A DNA stretch of 64,000 nucleotides from Caballeronia humi. Lineage in GTDB: Bacteria > Pseudomonadota > Gammaproteobacteria > Burkholderiales > Burkholderiaceae. The stretch is from contig NZ_FCNW02000022.1 in assembly GCF_001544475.1 (NCBI RefSeq), positions 1 through 64,000 of the forward strand. Reading direction: 5' to 3'. This document shows positions 7,186 to 15,771 of the stretch, piece after piece (position 1 is the stretch's first letter; each line of letters opens with the position of its first letter). Under the pieces are notes generated by a model that searched no databases, was not told the origin of the DNA, and worked only from the letters and a program-made list of their open reading frames with translations. The translations under genes and the position numbers were made by a program.

Positions 7186-8295
7186 ATGCCAATCAGCACG
7201 AACGCCCGCCATCGGCACTTCTTCTTCGCGACATCGCTCGCACTTGCCAGCGGAGCGGCAACCGCGCAAAGCTCGGTCACGCTGTACGGCGAACTCGACG
7301 CCGGTCTCGCCTATGTCAACAACGTCGGGGACCATTCGCAGTACCGGCTGACCTCCGGCGTCATCGACGGCAGCTACTGGGGCCTGCAGGGTACCGAAGA
7401 CCTCGGCGGCGGCGCGAAGGCGATCTTCCGCCTGGAGCGCGGATATTCGGTCGCGACGGGCGAGGGCTTCAACGATCACCCGTACTATGTCGGCCTCGGT
7501 ACGGAGACGCTCGGCACGCTGACGTTCGGCCATCAATACGATTCGATCCACGACTATTTCGCGCCCTTCACGCTGACGGGCGGCACGGGCGGGACGGCGT
7601 TCGCGCACGTCCTCGACAACGACAACGCCAACAACTCGTTCCTCGCCGCCAACTCGGTGAAGTACACGAGCGAAAACTACGGCGGCTTCAGCTTCGGCGG
7701 CCTGTATGCATTTTCGAACGCGGCGGGGCAGTTCGCGAACAACCGCGCGTACAGCGTCGGCGCGAACTACGCGATCGGCCCGTTCACCGCCGGCGCCGCG
7801 TATCTGCACAACAACGGCCGCGGCAACACGACGACAGGCGCCTACGATTCGCTCACCCTGCCCGGCGCCGACAACACCGTCTTCGCGGCGAACGTAGAGC
7901 GGCAGAACACGTTCGGCGTCGGCATGAGCTATGTGATCGGCGAATTCACGCTGGCGGGCGCCTTCTCGCGCTCGATCAACTCGGGCGTGACCAATGCCGA
8001 CACGGGCGAAGCGGCCTCGTCGATCGCGCTGAACAACTACGAAATCAACGGCGTGTACCAGTTGACGCCGTCGATCCAGCTCGCGGGCATGTACGTCTAT
8101 ACCAACGGCAACGGCGCGCACTGGCACCAGGGCGCCGTGCAGGCCGACTACCTGCTCTCGAAGCGCACCGACATCTATCTCGAATCGATTTATCAGCGGG
8201 CGTCGTCGGGCGCGCCGGCGGTGATCAATACCAACGATCCGTCGAGCGGTCGCAATCAGTTGATGATCGCGACGGGCATCCGGCACCGGTTCTAA
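7186..8295 (+). CDS. Gram-negative porin (OmpC family)
   Basis: This is a trimeric outer-membrane general porin of the Burkholderiales OmpC-like family. The 369-residue product has a signal peptide (hydrophobic FFFATSLALASGAATA, cleaved near Ala-Gln/Ser-Ser-Val), then the mature start SSVTLYGELDAGL, characteristic of the family. Repeated amphipathic beta-strands follow (GLQGTEDLGGGAKAIFRLERGY), and it ends with the C-terminal Arg-His-Arg-Phe needed for outer-membrane assembly. GGAGG precedes the ATG by 7 bases. A Fur-box-like site lies upstream. Confidence 0.93.
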   Translation: MPISTNARHRHFFFATSLALASGAATAQSSVTLYGELDAGLAYVNNVGDHSQYRLTSGVIDGSYWGLQGTEDLGGGAKAIFRLERGYSVATGEGFNDHPYYVGLGTETLGTLTFGHQYDSIHDYFAPFTLTGGTGGTAFAHVLDNDNANNSFLAANSVKYTSENYGGFSFGGLYAFSNAAGQFANNRAYSVGANYAIGPFTAGAAYLHNNGRGNTTTGAYDSLTLPGADNTVFAANVERQNTFGVGMSYVIGEFTLAGAFSRSINSGVTNADTGEAASSIALNNYEINGVYQLTPSIQLAGMYVYTNGNGAHWHQGAVQADYLLSKRTDIYLESIYQRASSGAPAVINTNDPSSGRNQLMIATGIRHRF

Positions 8296-8371
8296 CGCTG
8301 CTTCTGGGGCACGCAAGGGCGCGAATCTGCTAGCGTTATGTTCTGTTTTTGTCACGGATGAAGGTGACGCC

Positions 8372-9013
8372 ATGTCGCTGCAGACCTTTTCGCTTTTCGT
8401 GCCCGCGTGCTTCGCGATCAACATGGCCTTCGGGCCGAACAACGTGCTGTCGCTTTCGAACGGCGCGCGCGACGGCGTGCGCATGTCGGTGCTCGCGTCG
8501 TTGGGACGGCTCGTCGCGTTTGCCATCATGATCGCGATCGCGGGGCTCGGGCTCGGCGCGTTGCTGCTCGCCTCTCAGACGCTTTTCACCGTGATCAAGT
8601 TCGCAGGCGCGGCGTACCTCGTTTGGATCGGCGTGAAGCTGATCCGCTCGGGGCCGGCGCTCGTCGCCTCGAATAGCGCGGACGCGAAGAGCGACGGCGC
8701 GCCGCGCAAACTCGGCAGGCTCGCGAAGCAGGAATTCTGGGTCGCGGCGGGCAATCCGAAGGCGATTCTCGTGTTCACGGCGTTTTTCCCGCAATTCGTC
8801 GACCGCTCGGCCTATGCGATGAGTTTCGCCGTGCTCGGCGCGACATTTCTGTTGCTCGAACTGGTTGCGATCGCGATTTATGCGGCGCTCGGCGCACGAC
8901 TCGGCTCGGTGACAAACGGCGCGCGCGGATTCAAATGGTTCAATCGCGTGAGCGGCACGCTGATGATCGGTTTCGGCGTAATGCTGGCATTCGTGAGGCG
9001 TCCGGCGAGTTAA
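8372..9013 (+). CDS. LysE/RhtB family amino acid exporter
   Basis: This 213-residue inner-membrane protein has about six hydrophobic segments and the family signature GPNNVLSLSNGARDG near the N-terminus, plus AGNPKAILVFTAFFPQF in the centre, which matches the RhtB/LysE pattern. Such proteins export amino acids or homoserine lactones; the substrate cannot be inferred here. It follows the porin by 76 bp in the same direction but has its own ATG with the weak site AAGGTGACG. A palindrome lies just after its stop. Confidence 0.88.
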   Translation: MSLQTFSLFVPACFAINMAFGPNNVLSLSNGARDGVRMSVLASLGRLVAFAIMIAIAGLGLGALLLASQTLFTVIKFAGAAYLVWIGVKLIRSGPALVASNSADAKSDGAPRKLGRLAKQEFWVAAGNPKAILVFTAFFPQFVDRSAYAMSFAVLGATFLLLELVAIAIYAALGARLGSVTNGARGFKWFNRVSGTLMIGFGVMLAFVRRPAS

Positions 9014-9453
9014 TCTGGTTTTATTTTTGTATAATCATGGCTTATAGGGTATAAGCAATAATCGGAACGCGTAGTGGCATTCCCCGAGTGGCCCCGCAGA
9101 TAATCCAAAACAAAATGCCGCTGCCGGTCAATCGCATTGATCTTGTGATTTACTGAATGTAATTGCAATGTGGAGCAATGCTCTGCCTGTTCCCCGAAAG
9201 TCGCTACCGTGCGCCCGCTGCCGGTTTCGCCGAGGTCAGAAAGTCAATGGAAGTCAAATACCTCCAGACTGCGCCATCGTGGTCGCTGTCTCCTCGCCCC
9301 GCACGCGAAGGCTTTGCCGCCGCTGAGGCACTGGTTACGTGATCTTTACGCAAGGTCGAAAATCTTGTTTTGCGCGCGGCGCGCGGCCGTTCAACCGCGG
9401 CTTGAGATAATCGCGCCTTTCGCGCGCGGCGAATATCCGCCGCAATCAACGTT
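9014..9453. other. Gene-free stretch with a small palindrome
   Basis: This 440-bp gap begins AT-rich and contains the inverted repeat GCTTATA-GGG-TATAAGC (9040-9056) 27 bases after the LysE stop. No coding frame is convincing. The 5' two-thirds of the POT transporter whose end survives at 9454-9798 is not visible here in any frame. Confidence 0.4.
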
Positions 9454-9798
9454 CGATCTTTGTGTTTCAACGTGCCCAATCCGATTTTGGGCACCGCGCG
9501 CATGAGCGGCTTCATGATGGGCGCTTATTTCGTCGCGACGGGCGTGTCGCAGTTCCTGGGGAGCGTCGTCGCGAATCTGGCGCGCATGTCGTCAGGCAAC
9601 CTCGATCCGCTTCAATCCCTACCGATGTACACGCAATTGTTCTTCGGCCCTGGCTGGCTCGCAGCGGGCGGGGCGTTCGTCGCCGTCGTGCTGCTGCCGA
9701 TGTTGGGCCGGCTGTCGCGCGAACATCAACCCTGCGTCGATGCCGCGCGCGACGACGATCAACGCTTCGCGCTCGGCAATCCGGCGTTGGCGTCCTGA
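9454..9798 (+). pseudogene. 3' remnant of a POT family peptide transporter
   Basis: The frame encodes about 100 residues beginning within a transmembrane region: RMSGFMMGAYFVATGVSQFLGSVVANLA, then LDPLQSLPMYTQLFFGPGWLAAGG and a last hydrophobic helix. This is the C-terminal end of a POT/PTR proton-oligopeptide symporter, a family of about 450-500 residues with 12-14 helices. No plausible start codon or upstream domains exist, so it is a truncated pseudogene. It ends 76 bp before the initiator tRNA gene. Confidence 0.65.
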
Positions 9799-9831
9799 GA
9801 TCGTGATGTTTGCGCGGGTGTGAAGTTTCGT

Positions 9832-9861
9832 TTGCGCCCGACCTCACTTTTCAGCTATAAT
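9832..9861 (+). promoter_or_regulatory. Promoter of the initiator tRNA gene
   Basis: TTGCGC (9832-9837) and a perfect TATAAT (9856-9861) are spaced by 18 bp. The expected transcription start lies a few bases before the tRNA 5' end at 9875. Confidence 0.7.
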
Positions 9862-9874
9862 TTAATTCTTCAGA

Positions 9875-9951
<77 letters not shown>

Positions 9952-9960
9952 AGATTCAAA

Positions 9961-9995
9961 GCAAAAAGCCCGGCTCATCGAGTCGGGCTTTTTGC
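9961..9995 (+). terminator. Intrinsic terminator after tRNA-fMet
   Basis: A perfect 12-bp stem (9961-9972 with 9984-9995) carries AAAAA on one arm and TTTTT on the other, so it can act in both directions. It lies 10 bases after the tRNA. Confidence 0.85.
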
Positions 9996-10061
9996 TTATC
10001 CGCGCTTGATTCTGTGACGCGTGTCACGCCCGTTCCAGAAACTCACAGCGCCACAAACACG

Positions 10062-10098
10062 AAAAGCCTGCATGACACGTGAGTCATGCAGGCTTTTT
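10062..10098 (-). terminator. Strong bidirectional hairpin between tRNA-fMet and rpsU
   Basis: A perfect 15-bp stem (10062-10076 with 10083-10097) with a six-base loop is flanked by A-run and T-run. It can terminate rpsU transcripts arriving from the right, and back up the tRNA terminator. About 195 bp without a gene separate it from the rpsU stop. Confidence 0.7.
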
Positions 10099-10292
10099 GC
10101 ATTCTTGATCCATCGCGGCGGGCGCCTGGTTACGGCGGCAGGCCGGGCATGGACAATCGGCGCGAATCGCTCGATGAACCCGAAGAGGGCGGCGCACGGC
10201 AAATCAGCGGGGAGATCATCTTGAAACCAAAACCTCAAACCACCATTTGCTGCTGCTGGCCTCGATCCAGGACGGCGATCAGGCGCCTTGCA

Positions 10293-10505
10293 TCAATAAA
10301 ACTTCTTCGGCAACTGGGCGCGACGGATCTGCTTGCGCAGACGAGCGACAGCAGCAGCTTTCTTGCGCTTGCGCTCGGTGGTCGGCTTTTCATAAGCCAT
10401 GCGCGATTTGAGTTCCTGAATCAGGCCCGTGCGTTCGACGGTACGGCGAAAACGGCGCATCGCGACGTCGAAAGGCTCGTTCTCTTTCAACAGTACTTTA
10501 GTCAT
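10293..10505 (-). CDS. rpsU: 30S ribosomal protein S21
   Basis: S21 is a small basic protein of the 30S subunit platform, needed for pairing of mRNA ribosome sites with 16S rRNA. The 70-residue product starts [21 protein letters not shown] and ends [15 protein letters not shown], with the usual dense Lys/Arg content. I placed the start at the ATG at 10505, which gives the family length; an in-frame extension to 10625 is not part of the gene. A promoter lies about 50 bases upstream. It is not next to dnaG/rpoD here. Confidence 0.96.
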   Translation of the reverse strand: MTKVLLKENEPFDVAMRRFRRTVERTGLIQELKSRMAYEKPTTERKRKKAAAVARLRKQIRRAQLPKKFY

Positions 10506-10552
10506 TGAGTTCTCGGTTGATCTGGCCCTGCCAGAAAATAGGACAAAGCGCA

Positions 10553-10581
10553 ATTGTACACTTTTTGAGAGCCGAACTGAA
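10553..10581 (-). promoter_or_regulatory. Promoter of rpsU
   Basis: On the minus strand TTCAGT (10576-10581) and TACAAT (10553-10558) are separated by 17 bp, a good sigma-70 pair directly before rpsU. Confidence 0.6.
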
Positions 10582-10668
10582 CCGTCATCGGACGCAGGAC
10601 GCTCGGTACGGCTCGGGATTGACATCGTATGTCGTTGAATGGAGACGAAAAATCCTGAATTACCCGCG

Positions 10669-10998
10669 TCAGAAGCCGCGCGAAGGAGTGCGTCGTGCGG
10701 CCGGTGTTTCGGCTGTCGCAGCGGGCTGGTCGAGTGTTACGTCGGATGCGGGCGTTGCCACGCACGGCAACACCCAGCCGTCGCGTTTTTCCTCGGCGGT
10801 GAGGCCGGGCCATTCGATCCGGTAGCGCACTTCGCCCGCAACCAGCCGGCACATGCACGCGCGGCAGGTGCCGTTGCGGCACGATGCGGGGAGGCGGATG
10901 CCGGCGCGCGCGGCGGATTCCATCAGCGACGCGTCCTCATCGACGTCGATCGTGCGTCCGAGCGGTTCCAGGCGTAGCGTAAAGCGGCGCGACGTCAT
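10669..10998 (-). CDS. Plant-type [2Fe-2S] ferredoxin
   Basis: This 109-residue protein has a ferredoxin fold with cluster ligands Cys40, Cys45, Cys48 and Cys79 in the C-X4-C-X2-C-X30-C arrangement of plant-type ferredoxins ([13 protein letters not shown], then VLPCVA). An extra Cys50 lies beside the cluster. It probably carries electrons to an oxygenase or reductase, but no such partner is adjacent; the only P450 in the window is 23 kb away. GAGG precedes the ATG at 10998. The gene starts 7 bp after the stop of the YigZ gene and likely shares its transcript. Confidence 0.85.
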   Translation of the reverse strand: MTSRRFTLRLEPLGRTIDVDEDASLMESAARAGIRLPASCRNGTCRACMCRLVAGEVRYRIEWPGLTAEEKRDGWVLPCVATPASDVTLDQPAATAETPAARRTPSRGF

Positions 10999-11005
10999 CT
11001 GCGCC

Positions 11006-11599
11006 TCACTCGTCGAGCGTGATCGTTGCGCGGCCGTGCGTCAGGTCGCGCAGCCCGACGGCGGCTGCTTCGCGCGACGCGAGCGGCATTCCGATCACGA
11101 GGCGGACCGTCATGTCGTAGGCGTGCTCGACCAGCTCACAGCCTTGCTGCTCGATCCAGCGGCGCACGCGCGCTTCGTCGGCGTAATCGACTTCGATTGT
11201 CAGCGCGCCGCGCTCGATCCGCTCGATGCGCTCGGCGAGCTGCATCGCGGTGGCGATCGCGTCGGTGTAGGCGCGCACGAGGCCGCCCGCGCCGAGCTTG
11301 ATGCCGCCGTAATAACGCACGACGGCGGCCAGTACGCCGTCGACTTCGTGATGGCGCAGCACTTCCAGTATCGGCCGGCCGGCCGTGCCGGAAGGCTCTC
11401 CGTCGTCGGACATGCCCGACTGGCCGCCCGCGAGCAGCGCCCAGCAGACGTGTGTGGCGCTCGGGTGGGCGGCGCGCAGGGCGTCGAGCTCGCGCATCGC
11501 GGCGTCGCGGTCCGCGACGGGAATCGCGAGCGCGATGAACCGGCTCTTGCGGATGTCGATCTCGGCAGTGACGGGGGCGGCTAGCGTGTAAGTCGGCAA
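11006..11599 (-). CDS. YigZ / IMPACT family protein
   Basis: The 197-residue product belongs to the YigZ family (UPF0029 domain plus a C-terminal DUF1949-like domain), related to the eukaryotic translation regulator IMPACT. Typical motifs are KSRFIA near residue 20, GEPSGTAGRPIL and VVRYYGGIKLGAGGLVRAY. The bacterial role is unclear, with ribosome or translation links proposed for relatives. The reading frame starts with TTG at 11599, and no in-frame ATG gives the conserved N-terminus, so a TTG start is likely. It is followed by the ferredoxin gene. Confidence 0.85.
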   Translation of the reverse strand: MPTYTLAAPVTAEIDIRKSRFIALAIPVADRDAAMRELDALRAAHPSATHVCWALLAGGQSGMSDDGEPSGTAGRPILEVLRHHEVDGVLAAVVRYYGGIKLGAGGLVRAYTDAIATAMQLAERIERIERGALTIEVDYADEARVRRWIEQQGCELVEHAYDMTVRLVIGMPLASREAAAVGLRDLTHGRATITLDE

Positions 11600-11685
11600 G
11601 GCGGGTGGGGCGTTGGGGGTGAATTCAAAGGGCGGCGTGGTACGGCGGCCGATTTGCAGGCTTGGCCGGGCAGCAGTACTTGCGG

Positions 11686-11770
11686 CTCGGAATGCTCGTT
11701 AGGCTCAACTGAACCGTAAGGCTCGGTAAAACCAGCAAGCTCAGCGGAAACGGCAAGCTCAGCGAGCTGG
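11686..11770. repeat. Degenerate 18-bp tandem repeat
   Basis: Four to five imperfect 18-bp units start at 11686, 11704, 11722, 11740 and 11758, each opening with CTC and most ending near AAG or AGG. The last complete unit reads CTCAGCGGAAACGGCAAG. It lies between the YigZ gene and the acetyltransferase gene, outside any supported gene. Confidence 0.6.
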
Positions 11771-11893
11771 ATCGCCTGCCGCTCGCGCCGGTCGACCCGA
11801 CAGTTCCCGCCCAGCCGGTCAGCACACGTCGCCAGAACAGACGGACCCGCGGCCGATCAACCCGCCATGTTACCGGCAAACTCAAACGCGCCC

Positions 11894-12436
11894 TCAACCC
11901 CCGCCGGCATCCCCCAGCCCGCGCTGCATCAAAACGGTATCGACCCATTTCCCATGCTTGAACCCGACCTTGCGCAGCACGCCAATATGCTCGAATCCCA
12001 ACCGCGCATGCAACGCGATCGACCCCGCATTGCCGCTGTTGCCGATCACCGCGATCAACTGTCGCCACGGCCCGGCTTCGCACCGCTCGACGAGCGCCGT
12101 CAAAAGCGCGAGCCCGATGCCGCGCCCATGCTTGCCATCGGCGATATAGACCGAGTCTTCGATCGTGTGCCGATACGCCGAGCGCGCCCGATAAGCCGTC
12201 GCGTACGCATACCCGACGACCACGCCGTCGACTTCGGCAACGAGATACGGCAATCGCGCCGCGACGACCGCAGCATGGCGCGAGCGCATTTCATCAGCGC
12301 CGGGCGCGACTTCCTCGAAGGTCGCGAGCGCGTTTTCGACATAGTGCGCGTAGATGCGGGCGATCGCGTCGAAATCGGCCGGCGTCGCGTCGCGAATCGA
12401 AGGCTCGCGCGTCTCAAATGCAATGCGTGTGTTCAT
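11894..12436 (-). CDS. GNAT family N-acetyltransferase, PAT/MnaT type
   Basis: This 180-residue acetyl-CoA-dependent N-acetyltransferase resembles the phosphinothricin/methionine sulfone acetyltransferase group. It opens IRDATPADFDAIARIYAHYVENALATFEE, typical of that subgroup, followed by VVGYAYATAYRARSAYRHTIEDSVYI and the acetyl-CoA loop GRGIGLALLTALVERC. These enzymes acetylate amino acid analogues; the natural substrate here is unknown. It starts with ATG and is divergent from the EAL gene across 316 bp. Confidence 0.85.
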   Translation of the reverse strand: MNTRIAFETREPSIRDATPADFDAIARIYAHYVENALATFEEVAPGADEMRSRHAAVVAARLPYLVAEVDGVVVGYAYATAYRARSAYRHTIEDSVYIADGKHGRGIGLALLTALVERCEAGPWRQLIAVIGNSGNAGSIALHARLGFEHIGVLRKVGFKHGKWVDTVLMQRGLGDAGGG

Positions 12437-12584
12437 CGATCGAATCCTGAATCGTGGGACAGGAAAGCGTGCTCAAAGCCTCCGGATTTTCGCACGGCGC
12501 AACACCGCTCGCCGACGCTCGAAAAAGCGTGCGCCGGCCGTGCGGCAGCCCACCAAACGCGCGCACTTTCGCTAAAAGAAACCA

Positions 12585-12614
12585 TTGAATCGCGCGGGCG
12601 CGGGCCTCTACACT
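12585..12614 (+). promoter_or_regulatory. Promoter of the CSS-EAL gene
   Basis: TTGAAT (12585-12590) and TACACT (12609-12614) are 18 bp apart. The sequence GGTCCGC occurs twice with a 4-bp gap shortly downstream and could be an operator. The rest of the 12437-12752 gap shows no gene. Confidence 0.5.
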
Positions 12615-12752
12615 AGGTCGTTTGAACTGGTCCGCTGGCGGTCCGCCAAGGGAGTCACATCCCGAGCGGCTAAAAAGGCGGCGGGGATCGGGATGGCAAT
12701 TGCGTCGCGGAGAATTCTTGCCACGTCGGGCGGCGCAGGGCGACAACATGCA

Positions 12753-14339
12753 ATGAAAAAACTCAGACGCTCGGGCCTGGTGGTGTTTCTCGCCGTCATC
12801 GTGCTGGCCGCGGCACTCGTGCCGGCCGCACTCGGCTTGCTGTTCGCCCAGCGCACCATGCGCAGCCAGGAAGCCGAGCGCCTCAACCGCGTCGCCGATG
12901 CCGCGCTCGTGCGGGCCGAAGACGTCACGCGCCATCTGTCGAGCGCGCTCGGCGAAATCGCGCGCGTGTCCGACCAGCCGTGCTCCGCCGGCTATCTCCA
13001 GGAACTGCGGCGCATCGCGCTCGAACACCGCGCCGTGCGCGACGCGGGCGCCTTCGATCACAGCGGCCGCTGGCAATGTTCGTCGATGCTCGGCGCCGTC
13101 GCGCTCGACGCCCTCGGCGGCCGCGCGCTCCCGCCGCCCGACTGGCGCGGCCACGACGGCCTCATCGCGTGGTTCGGCCTGTTGCATATGCCGAGCGGCG
13201 ACGAATCGCTCGTGTTCGGACGCGACGGCTATTACGTCGCGGCGGACCCGTCGGCGTATGTCGGCGGGAAGGGCGTCATGAAAGTCAGCGGCCTCGGGGT
13301 GATCAACACGGAGGCGAGTCGCGTCATCGCGACGACGCCGACCAGCGATCCGTCCGCGATGCTCGCGCTGTATCGCCAGCCGCCCGATCCCGCCGCCGAC
13401 GGCGACCCGCCCTATGTCGTGCGCCGCTCGATGACGATGCCGATCGCGGTCGTCGTGAGCGCGCCGCGCGAGGCGCTTCCCGAGCGTCTGCGCAGCCTGC
13501 CGTGGGGGTGGATTCTCGGCGGCGTCGCGGCGGGCGTCGCGCTCGCGGGCTGGGCGGCGTTCTTCATCGTGCGTCACATGTCGCCGCGCGGGCAACTGAG
13601 CGACGCGGTGCGGCGTCACCAGTTCATCGTCGCGTACCAGCCGATCGTCGATCTTGCGACGCGCCGCTGCGTCGGCGCCGAGGCGCTCGTGCGCTGGAAG
13701 CACCATAACCGCATCGTGCGGCCGGATCATTTCATTCCGCTCGCCGAGCATCGCGGACTGATCCAGGCGATCACCGATCAGGTGCTCGATACCGTGCTGC
13801 TCGAACTCGGCGAATTTCTGAAGCGTTACCCCGAGTATTACGTCTCGATCAACCTGAGCGCCGCCGACCTCACGACGCCGCGCTTTCTCGACAACCTGAA
13901 GCCGTCGGTCGCGCGTCAGAAGGTGCGGCCGGAACAGATCCGCATCGAGGCGACCGAGCGCGGCTTTCTCGACGCCGAAGCCGCGAAGGAAGTGATCAAG
14001 GCTTTTCGCGACGCGGGCCACCCGGTCTATATCGACGATTTCGGCACCGGCTATTCCAGCCTCTCGCACCTGCAGAACTTTCACGTCGATGCGCTGAAGA
14101 TCGACAAGTCGTTCGTCGATACGATCGGGCAGGACGCGGCGTCGAGCAGCGTGGCGTCGCACATCATCGAGATGGCGGCGACGCTGCAGGTGCAGGTGAT
14201 CGCCGAGGGCATCGAGCGCGAGGAGCAGGCGGCTTATCTGCACGCGCGGGGCGCGCAGTTCGGCCAGGGGTGGCTGTTCTCGCCGCCGCTTACCGCGGCG
14301 GAGTTCATCCGGTATCTCGGCAAGACGCGCAAGGGTTAG
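12753..14339 (+). CDS. CSS-motif EAL-domain c-di-GMP phosphodiesterase
   Basis: This 528-residue inner-membrane enzyme should hydrolyse cyclic di-GMP to pGpG. It has a first membrane helix (about residues 7-29), a periplasmic CSS-motif domain with Cys77 (QPCSAG) and Cys109 (WQCSSM), a second helix (about 250-272) and a cytoplasmic EAL domain. EAL itself is Glu310-Ala-Leu; other metal and loop motifs are NLSA, IEATER, DDFGTGYSS and EGIE. In E. coli PdeC-type proteins the CSS cysteines form a redox-sensed disulfide. I chose ATG 12753 because it places the signal anchor correctly; the frame upstream is just open. Confidence 0.92.
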   Translation: MKKLRRSGLVVFLAVIVLAAALVPAALGLLFAQRTMRSQEAERLNRVADAALVRAEDVTRHLSSALGEIARVSDQPCSAGYLQELRRIALEHRAVRDAGAFDHSGRWQCSSMLGAVALDALGGRALPPPDWRGHDGLIAWFGLLHMPSGDESLVFGRDGYYVAADPSAYVGGKGVMKVSGLGVINTEASRVIATTPTSDPSAMLALYRQPPDPAADGDPPYVVRRSMTMPIAVVVSAPREALPERLRSLPWGWILGGVAAGVALAGWAAFFIVRHMSPRGQLSDAVRRHQFIVAYQPIVDLATRRCVGAEALVRWKHHNRIVRPDHFIPLAEHRGLIQAITDQVLDTVLLELGEFLKRYPEYYVSINLSAADLTTPRFLDNLKPSVARQKVRPEQIRIEATERGFLDAEAAKEVIKAFRDAGHPVYIDDFGTGYSSLSHLQNFHVDALKIDKSFVDTIGQDAASSSVASHIIEMAATLQVQVIAEGIEREEQAAYLHARGAQFGQGWLFSPPLTAAEFIRYLGKTRKG

Positions 14340-14400
14340 AGCGCCCCGGACGCAACGCGTGTACGCTTTACGCCGCCGATCCACTTCCACGAGCGCCCCC

Positions 14401-14808
14401 ATGAACGACCAATCCGCCACGACTTTTCTTAACGACGTGCGCCATCCCTTGCTCGCGCTCCACCGGAGCGTGCTCACCGACCTGCGCGCGAAGCACGAGG
14501 CCGAGTTCGGGCCGGTGTCGCCCGGGGAATTCCTGCAGATCGTGATCAACGGCAGCGCGTATCGCTGGCTCGCGCCGCTCTCCACGGTGATCGCCGCCCT
14601 CGACGACGTCCTCGATGACAAGGAAGCCACGCCTGAAGGACGCATCGAAGTGGCCTCGGCGGTAGTCGCGATGTTTTCAGCGAAGACGCGCGACCCCGCT
14701 TTCGCCGAAAAATACCTGCCGCTGTTGCAGGACAGCCCCGAGATCGCGGTCGCGAACGGCCACGTAGTGCAACTCGTGCGCGCCGCCGGGCCAGTGAAGG
14801 GAGATTGA
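14401..14808 (+). CDS. Conserved hypothetical protein (135 aa)
   Basis: I do not recognise a named family. The 135-residue product begins MNDQSATTFLNDVRHPLLALHRSVL and looks fully alpha-helical and soluble, with no signal or membrane segment. The ATG at 14401 is preferred to a GTG 42 bases upstream, which would add a low-complexity leader. It follows the EAL gene by 61 bp in the same direction and could be co-transcribed. A weak terminator hairpin follows. Confidence 0.7.
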   Translation: MNDQSATTFLNDVRHPLLALHRSVLTDLRAKHEAEFGPVSPGEFLQIVINGSAYRWLAPLSTVIAALDDVLDDKEATPEGRIEVASAVVAMFSAKTRDPAFAEKYLPLLQDSPEIAVANGHVVQLVRAAGPVKGD

Positions 14809-14829
14809 GTTCTATCGAAAAAGCGACCT

Positions 14830-14869
14830 AAAACCTGCGGATTCCGTACGCGCGGCGTCTGCGGGTTTT
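14830..14869 (+). terminator. Weak terminator hairpin
   Basis: AAACCTGCGGA (14831-14841) can pair with TCTGCGGGTTT (14858-14868) using two G-U pairs, followed by a short T-run. It closes the EAL/hypothetical unit. Confidence 0.45.
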
Positions 14870-14962
14870 CATGACTGCCTCACGGGCCGTGCCTTGCCGG
14901 ATAACGCGTTGCGCCCGCCCGCCGTATCGCGCATGCCGTGCTGCACCGCAATAAAACCGTCC

Positions 14963-14999
14963 CGTCGCATTTGAGCAATTGATTTTCGCTTGCGACTAT
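14963..14999 (+). promoter_or_regulatory. Candidate ArgR (AraC-type) tandem operator before the arginine transporter
   Basis: Two half-sites lie exactly 21 bp apart: CGTCGC-N8-AA (14963-14978) and TTTCGC-N8-AT (14984-14999). The Pseudomonas aeruginosa ArgR consensus is a direct repeat of TGTCGC-N8-AA-N5, so the spacing fits exactly and the first copy misses one base. It precedes the GTG start by about 67 bases. Confidence 0.5.
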
Positions 15000-15065
15000 C
15001 GGCGCCGATCGCTGAAGTTCCAAAGACTTCAGGCGATGCCGATTCGAAATCAGACGGAGACGCAC

Positions 15066-15755
15066 GTGTTCCTATACGGCTACGGCCCGTTGCTCCTGGC
15101 GGGCGCTAAACAGACCATCGCGCTCGCGGTGTTATCCCTCGCGGTATCGGTCGTGCTCGGGTTGCTCGGCGCGTTGGCGAAACTGTCGCGGCATGCGCCG
15201 TTGCGCATCGTCGCGACCGCCTACACGACGCTGATCCGCTCGGTCCCCGATCTCGTGCTGATGCTGCTGCTCTTTTACAGCATCCAGATCGCGGTCAACA
15301 ATCTCACCGATGCCTTCGGCCTCGAACAATTCGACATCGATCCGTTCACGGCGGGCGTGCTGACGCTCGGCTTCATTTACGGCGCGTATTTCACCGAGAC
15401 GTTTCGCGGCGCGTTCCTTGCCGTGCCGCGCGGACAACTGGAAGCGGGCAGCGCCTACGGCATGAGCGGCATGCGCGTGTTCGGCCGCATCCTGTTCCCG
15501 CAGATGATGCGTTTCGCGCTGCCGGGCATCGGCAACAACTGGCAGGTGCTCGTGAAGGCGACGGCGCTCGTGTCGATCATCGGTCTCGCCGACATCGTCA
15601 AGGCCGCGCAGGACGCGGGCAAGGGCACCTTCAACATGTTCCTCTTCATCCTCGTCGCCGCGCTCGCCTACCTTGCGATCACGACGGTATCGAACGTCGT
15701 GCTGATGCTGCTCGAACGCCGCTATTCGATCGGCGTGCGGCACGCCGAACTCTGA
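15066..15755 (+). CDS. Arginine/histidine ABC transporter permease, HisQ type
   Basis: This 229-residue inner-membrane permease belongs to the HisM/HisQ polar amino acid family. It has five hydrophobic segments and the EAA loop EAGSAYGMSGMRVFGRILFP that contacts the ATPase. I place the start at GTG 15066 because GGAG lies 7-8 bases before it, and it gives the family opening (V/M)FLYGYGPLLLAG; the longer frame from 14979 adds an unrelated leader. HisM follows after 16 bp and the ATPase and regulator after that. With the binding protein at 25907 it would form an arginine/ornithine importer. Confidence 0.9.
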   Translation: MFLYGYGPLLLAGAKQTIALAVLSLAVSVVLGLLGALAKLSRHAPLRIVATAYTTLIRSVPDLVLMLLLFYSIQIAVNNLTDAFGLEQFDIDPFTAGVLTLGFIYGAYFTETFRGAFLAVPRGQLEAGSAYGMSGMRVFGRILFPQMMRFALPGIGNNWQVLVKATALVSIIGLADIVKAAQDAGKGTFNMFLFILVAALAYLAITTVSNVVLMLLERRYSIGVRHAEL

Positions 15756-15771
15756 GCCAGGAGCGCCGACC

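Noticed and set aside
11625-12083. Minus-strand frame reading a Leu/Ser-rich repeat
   Set aside because: It overlaps the end of the acetyltransferase gene, has no ribosome site and depends on the 18-bp repeat for its open length.
12414-14645. 743-codon minus-strand frame
   Set aside because: It lies antisense to the EAL phosphodiesterase gene, whose motifs are unambiguous.
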